Part shown: piece after piece, positions 34,808-43,274 of the stretch | How positions within the stretch are numbered: position 1 is the stretch's first letter | Layout of the letters: each line of letters opens with the position of its first letter | Source of the DNA: an uncultured Bdellovibrionales bacterium | Lineage (GTDB): Bacteria; Bdellovibrionota; Bdellovibrionia; Bdellovibrionales; UBA1609 | Assembly (NCBI GenBank): GCA_903833275.1 | Contig: CAILEP010000016.1 | Location: forward strand, 124,001 to 188,000 | Direction: 5' to 3' | Length of the DNA: 64,000 bases | Made by a program: the position numbers and the translations under genes | Notes under the pieces: model-generated | What the model was told of the DNA's origin: nothing | Database searches by the model: none | What the model saw: only the letters and a program-made list of their open reading frames with translations

Positions 34808-35563
34808 ATGGCGAATTTAAAAAATATCTCAAAACGCGTACAGAGCTTAATCGGGCTAGGCGCTTTGATTGCCGCCGTGCCTCTCTTTTATCAAAACTGC
34901 GCCAAGAGCGCCGATCTCTCTCAGTACAACACCTCGTCTTCGACCAGTGGGGTCGGGCCAACCGCCTGCATCGCCCCAGCCCAATTGAGCTGGAATGTGG
35001 GCACGTCCATTTGTTACACGACTGGCGGAATGACGATCACGAGCGGGGCCACCGTTGCCTTAACCGCCGCCGCCCCCGCCTCGGGTGCTGCCTCGATCAC
35101 CTGTAACAACGGCACCATTGCCGTAAATGGCACCCCAACCTGCCAATTGAATTGTGTCGAGCCCGCAACATTGACCTGGCCCGACGCCACTCAACCCACA
35201 AATGTTTGTTCAGCCCCTGGCGGCGCCACGATCAACGACGGCGCTAATTCAGTTGTCACCGCGGTCGCTCCAAACACCGGAGGCGCCGAATTCACTTGCA
35301 CAAGTGGAGTCATCTCTGTCTCAGCAAATACTTGCGTAGCTGCCGCGCCGGTTACCCTTCTAAGCTGCACATTTAATGGCACCACGATTGCGAGTGGAAG
35401 CACGGTCACAGCCTATTCTGTTCCGTCAGCATCGAATGCTCTCGGTAATTTTTGTAGGTTTTCGAAAGAAATCCGCACGTGCACCAATGGCGTACTTTCG
35501 GGGTCATTCACCTACTCCACCTGCAACGATATCGTTTGCAGCGGCAAAAGCTGCTTTCTCTAA
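34808..35563 (+). CDS. Lipoprotein with small Cys-rich repeats
   Basis: This 251-residue protein starts at the ATG at 34808, which has GAGGAG upstream; a longer frame from 34766 lacks one. The signal ends VPLFYQNCAKS, matching the aromatic-Q-N-C lipobox of the RCC1 lipoprotein. The mature part contains two or three repeats of about 60 residues, each with C-x-x-P-A-x-L-x-W, a C-x-x-x-G-G turn and T-C-x-x-G-x-I, then a Cys-rich tail (CSGKSCFL). This looks like a secreted disulphide-rich domain array. The function is unknown, possibly surface binding. Confidence 0.7.
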   Translation: MANLKNISKRVQSLIGLGALIAAVPLFYQNCAKSADLSQYNTSSSTSGVGPTACIAPAQLSWNVGTSICYTTGGMTITSGATVALTAAAPASGAASITCNNGTIAVNGTPTCQLNCVEPATLTWPDATQPTNVCSAPGGATINDGANSVVTAVAPNTGGAEFTCTSGVISVSANTCVAAAPVTLLSCTFNGTTIASGSTVTAYSVPSASNALGNFCRFSKEIRTCTNGVLSGSFTYSTCNDIVCSGKSCFL

Positions 35564-35582
35564 AAAAGTAATGCCGTACCTT

Positions 35583-37658
35583 TCAATCAAACTTCCAGAT
35601 GAGGCGGCCGTACTTAACTGTCTCAGCTAATTTTATATTTGTGGTCGGTATTGAAGCTGATGAGATATGGCTTCGGTGGCTGTCTTTTTCAAATCCAAGC
35701 TCGATACTCAATGTGGGCATAAAACTAAAAGCCACCCAGCCCTTGAGAACCGAAAGAATTTCGGCGGCATCGATGTGTTCGGCTGTCTCTAAGAATCGAC
35801 TGCGCTGGTTGATCAAACTCTCGTTCGAAGCCGCGGCCGAGACGCCGATACGCCAATTGCCTTTTTCAGCCGTCACTCTGGCTCTACCTGTTGCCCCATA
35901 ACCGTAATAGTAACCTTCATGGCACAGTACAGATTGAATGGTGCCACAATTGCCCATAGTGTATTCGACATCGATGTAGCGCTCGCCCGTAACTGAATCA
36001 AAAGATGGCGAATGAATCATGGCAAAATCACCGTAAACATCCATCACCATGTGCATGCGAATGCCATGGGAATAAGTCGTAATATCGGCCGAGCCGCCCA
36101 ACACATGGACGATGCTCATAAAGTCACTTTCACCAATTCGCCTATTGCTATTAAGACTTGTATCGTTAACCTCAAGCGCCATGGCCGGGCCGACAAACAT
36201 TTGATAGCCCTCGGCGCGACCCTTCTCATCCAGGTCTAAATTCTTTTGATAGATTGCGGTTAAAACGATCTTGGCATAAAGCCGCATAAATTTACTGACG
36301 CCAGCCCCTGACCCGTAGTCGAAATCCAATTGGGCCTGAACCGTGTCTTCGGCCAAATAGGTTCGGCTCACTTTACCCAGAGAATCATAGTACGGGATAT
36401 TTATCACTTCACCGCTTAAACCATAGCTTCGCGAATTGAGGCCATTGACTTGGTCGACGCCGGCATACAAATCAAGCTTTGACCAGAAGCTTGCCTCTTC
36501 ATTGGTCAACTTTAAATCACTAAATGTTCGTCGCTTTGCTGAAGTCGAATTTTCGATTATGGCGCTCACTTTCTCTGGGGCACCAAACACCGTGCCCAAA
36601 ATTTTTCTCGCGGAGCTATTTGCGCCATCCTTGCGAAAAATTTTGCTAATCTGAAATATAGTCTCGCCCAAAACGAAACCGCCGAGCGTGGTGTTGATCT
36701 CATCGACGATTGAAACGACTTCGCGGTATTCGCCGATGTACTCCCAAAAACTTGAGCTCGCAAAATCAAACAGCAATGCCTGCTCGCGGTTTGCGCCGCT
36801 CGAGCGCGCCAAAAAATGATAACCAAAACCGGCCAAGAGGTGCCCCTGGTTGGTCGGGTATCGATTGTCGTCAAAACGAATGACGTTGCCACTGACCTTT
36901 TGCCGAAACGATTGCTTGCCGGTCTCATAATCCCAATCGCGGGCATTTGGGTTATTTGCAATGGCTACAGAATAGTAGGTGTAGAGACTGGCCCCAAGAA
37001 AAGCAGAAATTTCTAAACCCGCGGCCATAAATCTCTCGTTTTGCGGGTCTTGAATAAACTGGCGGTAGGCATTGCTAAAATCGGCATCGTCGACGTGATA
37101 TTGTAAGGCGTTGCTCAATAGATTTTTTTTGTAGTCTTGTTTGTGCTGGTCGAATTTGGAGTAACTTCTCAGAAGCTTTCGCAGCATTATTGTCGCATCG
37201 GCCACCTTCTTAATTCGCCAACTCAGATGTTGCGGCTCGATAGTGTCGGCCGGTCGCACATTTTGAATGGTCAGTTTAAAACTGTCGGCAGTGGCATCAT
37301 TTTCAATCTGTACGATTGTGCCAGCGGCACTTGTCAGATCAGCTCTTGGTAGCGCCAAAAAGCCTGTCGCTGCTTCAGCAGTTAAGTCGACAGTCAGACA
37401 AGTCGAGGTCGCTTGGCTTTCAAGTGACCACCTCCCAATTTCATCTTGGGTGGTCTTGCAAAGCTTTTGAAATTCGGGCCCTTTGATATCAAAACCAACA
37501 ATCGAAATGACGGTCGGCGAATTGAGCGTCGGTGTTTCGATCGCGGCTGGGGTTGCGGTCGCCGCTGCGGCAAATGCGGTGGGCGCCCAAGCCCCGGCAC
37601 ACAAAGTGAAAAGAGAAATCAATACAAATCGACATTTTAAATTCGGTTTGAAACTCAT
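35583..37658 (-). CDS. DUF3943-like outer-membrane-associated protein
   Basis: This 691-residue protein has a signal peptide ending FAAAATA and AAGGG before the ATG. Residues about 265-340 carry the DUF3943 pattern: RYPTNQGHLLAGFGYHFLARSSG followed by SSFWEYIGEYREVVSIVDEINTTLGG and LGE. The C-terminal 250 residues alternate hydrophobic and polar positions with terminal LIWKFD, suggesting beta-strands of a barrel or a periplasmic beta domain. The function of the family is not established. The gene faces the preceding lipoprotein gene tail-to-tail with 19 nt between stops. Confidence 0.65.
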   Translation of the reverse strand: MSFKPNLKCRFVLISLFTLCAGAWAPTAFAAAATATPAAIETPTLNSPTVISIVGFDIKGPEFQKLCKTTQDEIGRWSLESQATSTCLTVDLTAEAATGFLALPRADLTSAAGTIVQIENDATADSFKLTIQNVRPADTIEPQHLSWRIKKVADATIMLRKLLRSYSKFDQHKQDYKKNLLSNALQYHVDDADFSNAYRQFIQDPQNERFMAAGLEISAFLGASLYTYYSVAIANNPNARDWDYETGKQSFRQKVSGNVIRFDDNRYPTNQGHLLAGFGYHFLARSSGANREQALLFDFASSSFWEYIGEYREVVSIVDEINTTLGGFVLGETIFQISKIFRKDGANSSARKILGTVFGAPEKVSAIIENSTSAKRRTFSDLKLTNEEASFWSKLDLYAGVDQVNGLNSRSYGLSGEVINIPYYDSLGKVSRTYLAEDTVQAQLDFDYGSGAGVSKFMRLYAKIVLTAIYQKNLDLDEKGRAEGYQMFVGPAMALEVNDTSLNSNRRIGESDFMSIVHVLGGSADITTYSHGIRMHMVMDVYGDFAMIHSPSFDSVTGERYIDVEYTMGNCGTIQSVLCHEGYYYGYGATGRARVTAEKGNWRIGVSAAASNESLINQRSRFLETAEHIDAAEILSVLKGWVAFSFMPTLSIELGFEKDSHRSHISSASIPTTNIKLAETVKYGRLIWKFD

Positions 37659-38044
37659 TAGACCCTTAGCTTTAACTTACTGACATTATTAGCATCGCCG
37701 CACTGGTTCTGAACTTCGAAACAAGCTGCGAATGCTGTGCCACCCCCAATACAAATTTACGAAAGCCCATGCCCGATCGCTGTACAAAATTTGATCATCG
37801 TGCGCGGTTTTTGTCTGCGAGATTCAAGGCCTCATGATTTCACTGAGTCGAGGTCTCACTATTTCGCGATCTCACCGCGTCGCCGCCCCCCGGGTGCCGC
37901 AAACTGGCACCTGTCTAGAGACTAGCCGACGTACTCCCCCTAAAGCTCGCTGAACATGGGCATAGATCTTGCTCAAATAGGTTCTGTTGCCCGCTGATTA
38001 GACTGGGGCAATGGCGATCAAGTTGTACTTATACGGAGCGTTCT
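37659..38044. other. Gene-free interval with a repeated hairpin
   Basis: No coding sequence is supported. It contains a GGTGCC/GGCACC hairpin (37893-37911) whose loop and 3' arm CAAACTGGCACCT recur in the hairpin at 50799-50823, and imperfect direct repeats of GGCCTCATGATTTC-type sequence at about 37829-37875. The 3' part holds the ribosome-binding site (GGAG) of the exported HD-like gene. Confidence 0.5.
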
Positions 38045-39055
38045 ATGTCGCATATATTCTCTCGTTTGTTCGTTCTTCTGTTGTCGTATTTGGTTCTCCC
38101 GATATTCGAGCTGGCGATCTTATTTGCCATGGCACAAAATGCCCACGCCGCAGACGTGGCCTCGGGCGCTGTGCCCGCCACGGCCGCCCATTCGTCGTGT
38201 GACGACAAAGGCCTTGTCGACCAAGTTATGCAGAAATTTTTCTCAACTTACTGCATGGGCCCGTTAGTTGAACCCAAATTGTTAAAGTCTGCCGGAGCAA
38301 AAACAGTCTACGACCTTGTCGAATCAGAAGTCTTCGACCAAGGTTTGGCCGCAGATCGAAACACTAAACACATGCTGGTGACAGACAAAGTTATCCGGCC
38401 CTACTTGCAGAAAAATCAAAAATATCTACATCAAATTGTGAACCCAAGTTTACGTTTCTATTTCGGCGAACCTTCTGGAATCGACGGCCTCACTGTCGGC
38501 CAACACACCGTTCGCGTTCTTAATATTTATGTTAAACAAAAAGAGAAATTCAATGTTTCGCAAATGCCGCGCCCAGAAGGCGTTCGAAATCTTGATGCCT
38601 TGATCGGCTACACCCTCGCGTTTCATGATGTGGGCCGCTCAATAGCATTTAAGAGCGGCTTATTCGAAAGAATGTCCTCAATCAGCCTGCCCTTTACCCG
38701 CACACTTTTGACAGTGCAAGTTGCTAATCCTGATGATAAATCGGGCTTGAGCTCAGTGCCTTTTTTCAATGATAGAGAAGTCAGCCTGGCGCTTGGCCTT
38801 ATGGTTGAACAACAGACTCTGACCCAATACATGAATAACGAAATTTCGCTGGCCACCGCACAGGCTCGAATTGTTGACCGCACCAAAATCATGAACTTTG
38901 ATGCCCGCGCCTATTTTCAAATGTTGAAGATCTTTAATGTCGCAGATGCGGCCTCGAGCCCCAGCCTGGGGGCCGCTCTCTACACCCGCGACCACAGCGG
39001 CAAAATTGTTTTTCGCAATCAGAAGAAATTCGACGCACTCGCACGATTGTTTTAG
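38045..39055 (+). CDS. Exported protein with HD-superfamily motif
   Basis: This 336-residue protein has an ATG with GGAG upstream and an N-terminal signal of about 37 residues ending NAHAAD. The body carries the H...HD...D order of HD phosphohydrolases: VGQHTVRVLN (about 157), LAFHDVGRS (about 195) and FNVADAASS (about 303). Export is unusual, since HD enzymes usually act on cytoplasmic nucleotides. It may bind metal and hydrolyse phosphate esters in the periplasm or in prey. The rest is helical with a basic C-terminus. The family is not recognised beyond the motif. Confidence 0.6.
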   Translation: MSHIFSRLFVLLLSYLVLPIFELAILFAMAQNAHAADVASGAVPATAAHSSCDDKGLVDQVMQKFFSTYCMGPLVEPKLLKSAGAKTVYDLVESEVFDQGLAADRNTKHMLVTDKVIRPYLQKNQKYLHQIVNPSLRFYFGEPSGIDGLTVGQHTVRVLNIYVKQKEKFNVSQMPRPEGVRNLDALIGYTLAFHDVGRSIAFKSGLFERMSSISLPFTRTLLTVQVANPDDKSGLSSVPFFNDREVSLALGLMVEQQTLTQYMNNEISLATAQARIVDRTKIMNFDARAYFQMLKIFNVADAASSPSLGAALYTRDHSGKIVFRNQKKFDALARLF

Positions 39056-39057
39056 AA

Positions 39058-39669
39058 TTAGTTATCGAGCGAGCGCCAGTAGTAGAGTGCCGCGTAGCTA
39101 CGATACGGCTTAAATTTGTTGCCGAATTTTTCGAGAGCCGTTTCGCTCGGCAGTTTAGATTTGCCGTGCACTTTCATAAAACCTTTTTTAACCCCGAGAT
39201 CACGAATGGGCCATATGTCGGGCCTGCGATAGTAAAATATCAAAATCATTTGAATAGTCCAAACCCCAACGCCTTTGATTGGCAATAGCGCCTCGACAAT
39301 TTCTTCGTCTGACATTTTCTTAAGCTTAGCTGGGGCTGGTACAGTGTTCGCCACTACTTTCGCCGCGAGATCTTTCAAGTAGCCTATCTTTTGCGGCGAT
39401 ACACCCGCCCCACGCAAAGTCTCAACCGGCATCGCTAAAAGCTTTTCGAAATTAATTTCGTCGTTTTTGCCAAAAAGGGCGATAAATCGACCCCAAATCG
39501 CTCGGGCCGCTGCCGTGCTAATTTGTTGGCTAATAATTGCGCTCGCGAGTCGAACATACGGTGAGCTGCGATCAAGCTTGCGATTTTCAAGCTTGATCTT
39601 TTTAATCGCTTTGCCAAGATGGCGGTCGACGCGATTTAGGTGTCGACGCGCGGCTTTGATGTCTTTCAT
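39058..39669 (-). CDS. DNA-3-methyladenine glycosylase II (AlkA-like, HhH-GPD)
   Basis: This 203-residue protein is a compact HhH-GPD glycosylase: ASAIISQQISTAAARAIWGRF at about 43-63, the helix-hairpin-helix LPIKGVGVWTIQM at about 130-142, and the catalytic Asp in IWPIRDLGVKKGF (about 157). It removes alkylated purines such as 3-methyladenine in base excision repair. It lacks the N-terminal domain of E. coli AlkA, as do many short homologues. It starts 10 nt after the stop of a lysine-rich small protein gene, so both share the promoter at 39919. Confidence 0.85.
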   Translation of the reverse strand: MKDIKAARRHLNRVDRHLGKAIKKIKLENRKLDRSSPYVRLASAIISQQISTAAARAIWGRFIALFGKNDEINFEKLLAMPVETLRGAGVSPQKIGYLKDLAAKVVANTVPAPAKLKKMSDEEIVEALLPIKGVGVWTIQMILIFYYRRPDIWPIRDLGVKKGFMKVHGKSKLPSETALEKFGNKFKPYRSYAALYYWRSLDN

Positions 39670-39679
39670 TTAAAATCGA

Positions 39680-39877
39680 TTACTTGCGACGCTTGATTGG
39701 GCGCTTGGCTTTTACCGGCTTTTTCGCTAGCGATTTTTTGGTCGCAATTTTAATCCCGACAAGTTTCTTGCCCAATAATTTCTTGGCTAGAACGAATTTT
39801 GCAATCGAACCGGCGCGCACTTTGATAATCGCTTTGGTGATCACTTTTTTTATAGTCTTAGAATAGTTTTTTGTCAT
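39680..39877 (-). CDS. Small lysine-rich basic protein (histone H1-like tail)
   Basis: This 65-residue protein starts at the ATG at 39877, which has AGAAGGG upstream; a longer frame to 39997 crosses the promoter and is rejected. Roughly one third of residues are Lys or Arg, with repeated KK-[LS]-[VLA] and a C-terminal KKPVKAKRPIKRRK. This composition is typical of small DNA-binding or nucleoid proteins with an H1-like tail. Co-transcription with a DNA repair glycosylase supports DNA association. A membrane-active peptide is a less likely alternative because hydrophobic residues are dispersed. Confidence 0.6.
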   Translation of the reverse strand: MTKNYSKTIKKVITKAIIKVRAGSIAKFVLAKKLLGKKLVGIKIATKKSLAKKPVKAKRPIKRRK

Positions 39878-39918
39878 AACACCCTTCTTACCTAGATTCT
39901 TCGAGCAAGCTACTCTGC

Positions 39919-39964
39919 TAATATAGCAAAATGAGCGCCCCTTATCGCCTGTTATGATTCTGAC
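39919..39964 (-). promoter_or_regulatory. Conserved bipartite promoter upstream of the basic protein/AlkA pair
   Basis: On the minus strand GTCAGAATCATAACAGGCGA is followed after exactly 16 nt by TGCTATATTA. Compare 9760-9805, which has one mismatch in each half and identical spacing. The -10-like element lies about 42 nt before the ATG, leaving room for a normal leader with its ribosome-binding site. Confidence 0.55.
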
Positions 39965-40020
39965 AGTCGGGCATTTTCTACACACCACCTGTGGCAAGGA
40001 AAAAAGTTACGGCGTACCTT

Positions 40021-40950
40021 TTAGCGCAGCCAGTGTTTCTCGGCGCTTAGGGTAATTGATCGACCGAGGGATGTGTTGGCGGGGCTGCCGAAGAGAGTTT
40101 GATCGGCAACGGCGAGACTAAGTGAGTAGTCTTTTTCGAAGAGATAGTTATACGACAACGACGCTGTGGCAACTCGCTGAGCATTGCCAGCGTCAGACAA
40201 CGAAGAACTTGAACCGCCGCTCAAGGCGTCCACTGTTGCGATGGGGTCTTCGTAGAGCCACGACAACGCGGCTCCGAGACGCCACTTTTTGTCGTTATAG
40301 CCGCTGCCAAACGTGAGGGCGCCACCATAACCTGGGTGAAGGGTGGCGCGAGTGCCTCCGTCCAATTCGACGGTGCGCACGAACGAATGATGAACCTCGA
40401 GCGAGGCTAAGGTGTCGAAGCGACCAAATATTTTAGTTAAAACCGTGCCAGCACCGAGTGACCAATAGCCGCGACCACGCACGTCGAGCGTAAAAGGCGC
40501 CGAACTTGTGTCGTTTGAAACCCCGGTGGGCGCAACCAAATCAAGAAACGCCGTGCCGTGCGGGCGCCAGGGGTTGTAATCCCAGTCTGGCAAAACTTCG
40601 TAACCCAGAACCATCCCGAGATCACCGAAACCTGCCGACGACTGCTCTGCGAGCGAACGGCGCACAACAGGCAACGAGGCACCGGCTTGCCAGCGATCAG
40701 AAAATATTTTCGCGGCGTCGAGCCTCAATGTTTCATTAAGCTCGGTTCGGTCGCGCGAATACCAGATCCCGTCAGGGCCGACATCGTTTAAAATTTGAGT
40801 GTGTGAAATTGCGACTGAGAATTTTGCATCTTCATCGCCAACAATCAATGCCGGCAGAGTAAGGCCCCCACCACAGCAGGCGGCAGCAAAAACTTTTGTT
40901 GAAGAAAGCAACGCCACTAGAATTATGGTTGAGCAAAATCGCAAAATCAT
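40021..40950 (-). CDS. Probable outer-membrane beta-barrel protein, CCGGG-type N-terminus
   Basis: I place the start at the ATG at 40950, giving a proper signal peptide (ILRFCSTIILVALLSSTKVFA) and a 22-nt gap from the upstream gene; the longer frame would overlap that gene by 32 nt. The mature 309-residue precursor begins ACCGGG and continues as alternating strands (LRLDAAKIF, LGMVLGYEV, RGYWSLGAGTVL, ATASLSYNYLF) ending HWLR, consistent with a 12- to 14-stranded barrel. It is last of a four-gene operon with a lipoprotein and a redoxin. The vicinal cysteines at the mature N-terminus may bind metal (inference). Confidence 0.65.
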   Translation of the reverse strand: MILRFCSTIILVALLSSTKVFAAACCGGGLTLPALIVGDEDAKFSVAISHTQILNDVGPDGIWYSRDRTELNETLRLDAAKIFSDRWQAGASLPVVRRSLAEQSSAGFGDLGMVLGYEVLPDWDYNPWRPHGTAFLDLVAPTGVSNDTSSAPFTLDVRGRGYWSLGAGTVLTKIFGRFDTLASLEVHHSFVRTVELDGGTRATLHPGYGGALTFGSGYNDKKWRLGAALSWLYEDPIATVDALSGGSSSSLSDAGNAQRVATASLSYNYLFEKDYSLSLAVADQTLFGSPANTSLGRSITLSAEKHWLR

Positions 40951-40972
40951 TCGTTTCGAATAGTTGTTGAGG

Positions 40973-41446
40973 CTAGAATTGGATTGGCAAAACGGCGGCA
41001 TCATTTATTTTATTGCCGGTCTTCACTTCGAAAATAATCTGCCACTGCCCGTGCATGCTAAAAAACACGTTCGAGGCACGATAGGTGTCGGTGTCAATTT
41101 TGGTTACGGCAACTGGTGACGAACCGTGGCCCATGCTCGGCATAAAAAGACGAACAAACATCGCCGCACTTAAGTCTTCAGCGTTCGCGTTCTGCTCGGC
41201 AAGGTTTGGTCGATAAGTTTTAAATACAAAAGAGCCGTAATCGGTTTCGTTCGGGGTTTTCTCCCAAATGACAGAAAGGCAATAGCCTGACGGCTGAAAA
41301 CGCGCGTCACAGGCGACACCGTCTTGATTACGAAAAGCCGGCACATTGCTCTTACCTTTGTTGGCTAAATAATGGGGCTTTGCACAGCCTACTGTTGCAA
41401 TAAAAAAGAGACCCACGAGCGCAATAAGTGACGAATGTTTTTTCAT
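40973..41446 (-). CDS. YtkA/FixH-like lipoprotein
   Basis: This 157-residue protein has a lipoprotein signal ending TVGC (Cys about 21). The mature domain shows the immunoglobulin-like YtkA/FixH pattern: a strand with VRLFMPSMGHGSSPV (about 108-122), then TYRASNVFFSMHGQWQIIFEV. Met and His residues at these places are often linked to copper in related proteins. It lies 1 nt after the redoxin stop, so it is translationally coupled. It probably acts at the periplasmic face in metal handling or envelope redox (inference). Confidence 0.65.
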   Translation of the reverse strand: MKKHSSLIALVGLFFIATVGCAKPHYLANKGKSNVPAFRNQDGVACDARFQPSGYCLSVIWEKTPNETDYGSFVFKTYRPNLAEQNANAEDLSAAMFVRLFMPSMGHGSSPVAVTKIDTDTYRASNVFFSMHGQWQIIFEVKTGNKINDAAVLPIQF

Positions 41447-41447
41447 T

Positions 41448-42053
41448 CTACAAACTCCTGGTTGTGCGAGAAATAAGGCAGCCCAAAGTTCGACCCTCTG
41501 GCTGACGTACTGTGCGATTTAAAACGATATCATTCAAAGCATCTCGAAGATAGGCGCGATCAGCGCTCGGCCCATAATTTGATGAGGTGATGCCACCACG
41601 ATAGAGCACCTGACCATTTTTGCCGATTACAAACGCATGCGGAGTCTTTAGCGCCCGAAACTCATCCGCAAGCTTCGCCTGTTGATCTTGTATAATCGGC
41701 ATACCAAGGTTGACGCCGCGAAAATAGTTCTGCGCCTCTGCCAAGTTTTCGTCTTCATTCGAGTGCACGGCGACAAAACTGAATTTCGAAAAATCGCGCA
41801 CCAAATCTTTAACCAGGGCCACGTGGCTATCTGAACAAGGGCAATGACTTGAGAGAAAAATAACGACGGTGCCAAGCTCGCCCGGCGCCACCGTGATTTG
41901 TTTGTCGGCTTCGGCTTGAAGCGCAAGGTTTTCATTTTTTGCAGTCGCGGTCATAAGGTCACGCCCTTTAATGGGGCCCGTGGCGTGAGCCGTAAGGGCC
42001 CACGTGCTTAACACCGCTACTGTTGCCAAAAACTTTTTAGTTGCGCTCAACAT
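41448..42053 (-). CDS. Periplasmic thioredoxin-like redoxin (CPC active site)
   Basis: This 201-residue protein has a signal peptide ending AHATGP. The thioredoxin fold is clear: VVIFLSSHCPCSDSHVALVKDL with a C-P-C active site at about 75-77, the cis-proline loop LKTPHAFVIGKNG, and a following YRGGIT strand. C-P-C rather than C-x-x-C matches redoxins of the AhpC/TSA-like group found with copper or cytochrome assembly proteins. It would reduce or sense thiols in the periplasm. It lies in an operon, 12 nt after a Cys-repeat protein and just before the YtkA-like lipoprotein. Confidence 0.8.
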   Translation of the reverse strand: MLSATKKFLATVAVLSTWALTAHATGPIKGRDLMTATAKNENLALQAEADKQITVAPGELGTVVIFLSSHCPCSDSHVALVKDLVRDFSKFSFVAVHSNEDENLAEAQNYFRGVNLGMPIIQDQQAKLADEFRALKTPHAFVIGKNGQVLYRGGITSSNYGPSADRAYLRDALNDIVLNRTVRQPEGRTLGCLISRTTRSL

Positions 42054-42065
42054 TTCGATCGCCGC

Positions 42066-43118
42066 CTAGCGTTTGGTATAAAATTGAAGGACAAACTGAT
42101 TTCGGCCGGTCTCACTGCGAGTGCAAAGAGCACCCAGAACATCACTTCTTTGAGATTTGGTTTTTGAAACCAATCTTTCGCGATCGAGTTGGCACTCTTG
42201 ATAAGTTGCATATTGAGGCGAATTAAAGCCCAGGTCCGAATCGAATGAACCGTAACCGGCACTGACCGCTGTCAGAGAAATTGAAGTGTAGCTATTCGGC
42301 GCACACAAAACAGTGATATTCGTGCGGCCCGCAGCCAAAAGAATATTGTTAACTTCGCTTTTCTGATCTTCACACATGGGGTTGGCAAAGATAGAAAAAC
42401 TGTCAATGTGAATGTCTAAAGCTTGCTTAGCAAAATAGAACACGCGGTAAGCGTCTTGATAAGCGATGACTCCACCAAGATTGACAATCGCGGCAGCCAC
42501 ATAGCCTGTAAATGGCGCGACATCATCAGCATTGACCAGATTTTTCAGCGTAGAATAGAGCCGCACTGTTGGCTTACCAAAACCGAGCAAGTTCAGAGTA
42601 AAGCCTTCAGTTACATCATATTGCGAAGCCTCGCAGTAAGCCGCGACCGCATCGAGGCCGGTTTGCTCTGTGAAACTTGCGGCCTGGGTCGCCAATATCG
42701 AACTGCAAGCTTGATAACTTGCGAAGGGTTCTGACGAACCGCCCACGCGACCATCAAATATCGCACCAGTGAGTGACGCGCGATAGGCCGTTTGTTCGGC
42801 TTCAGCACTGTAGTTTACAACTACGATATCAACTGTGTAGTCACCGGTCTTCGAGGTTAAAGTTTGGCGGGCTTGGCAGAGGCCTGTCACATTCTGAGTG
42901 GCCAACTTTGTGGCTATCGAGAAACGATTCGCCAGCGCCGCGGCATTTTGCGTGCACTCAACGCCGGCTTGAACTGGAACTTTCAAGCGAAAACTAAAGT
43001 TACTAAGAGTCTTTTTGGGCGGGGCATTACCGACTTGAGCGGGATGCGCATGAGTAACGACGGCACTAAATGCCAATCCAATAACGGTTAGAGCGAGCCA
43101 TGTTTTTGAAGCTTTCAT
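42066..43118 (-). CDS. Exported protein with three Cys-paired repeats
   Basis: This 350-residue protein has a signal peptide ending VVTHAHP and GGGGG before the ATG. The mature part is three repeats of about 100 residues, each starting near a Cys followed by a helix and ending at another Cys (GVECTQNAAAL...GLCQARQ; YQACSSILATQ...AAYCEAS; NPMCEDQK...VLCAPNS; YQECQLDRE...GALCTR). The alternation of beta strands suggests disulphide-bridged modules. It is first gene of the redoxin operon, so its cysteines may be substrates of that redoxin. No family is recognised. Confidence 0.65.
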   Translation of the reverse strand: MKASKTWLALTVIGLAFSAVVTHAHPAQVGNAPPKKTLSNFSFRLKVPVQAGVECTQNAAALANRFSIATKLATQNVTGLCQARQTLTSKTGDYTVDIVVVNYSAEAEQTAYRASLTGAIFDGRVGGSSEPFASYQACSSILATQAASFTEQTGLDAVAAYCEASQYDVTEGFTLNLLGFGKPTVRLYSTLKNLVNADDVAPFTGYVAAAIVNLGGVIAYQDAYRVFYFAKQALDIHIDSFSIFANPMCEDQKSEVNNILLAAGRTNITVLCAPNSYTSISLTAVSAGYGSFDSDLGFNSPQYATYQECQLDRERLVSKTKSQRSDVLGALCTRSETGRNQFVLQFYTKR

Positions 43119-43274
43119 TTTATAACCCCCGACCCGAAACGATTCGAGTCTCTGTATGTTTCGGCATGTTTCGATTGAAGAACCATAACGCGTTTATTCA
43201 AGCGCAAAAAACCCAGGTAAACAAATGCGCGGCACAATTGACTCGCTGCTCTCAAGCGGTTAACCATAATAGCT

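Noticed and set aside
39878..39997. 40-residue extension of the basic protein
   Set aside because: It spans the shared-box promoter and its -10-like element; the ATG at 39877 has AGAAGGG upstream.
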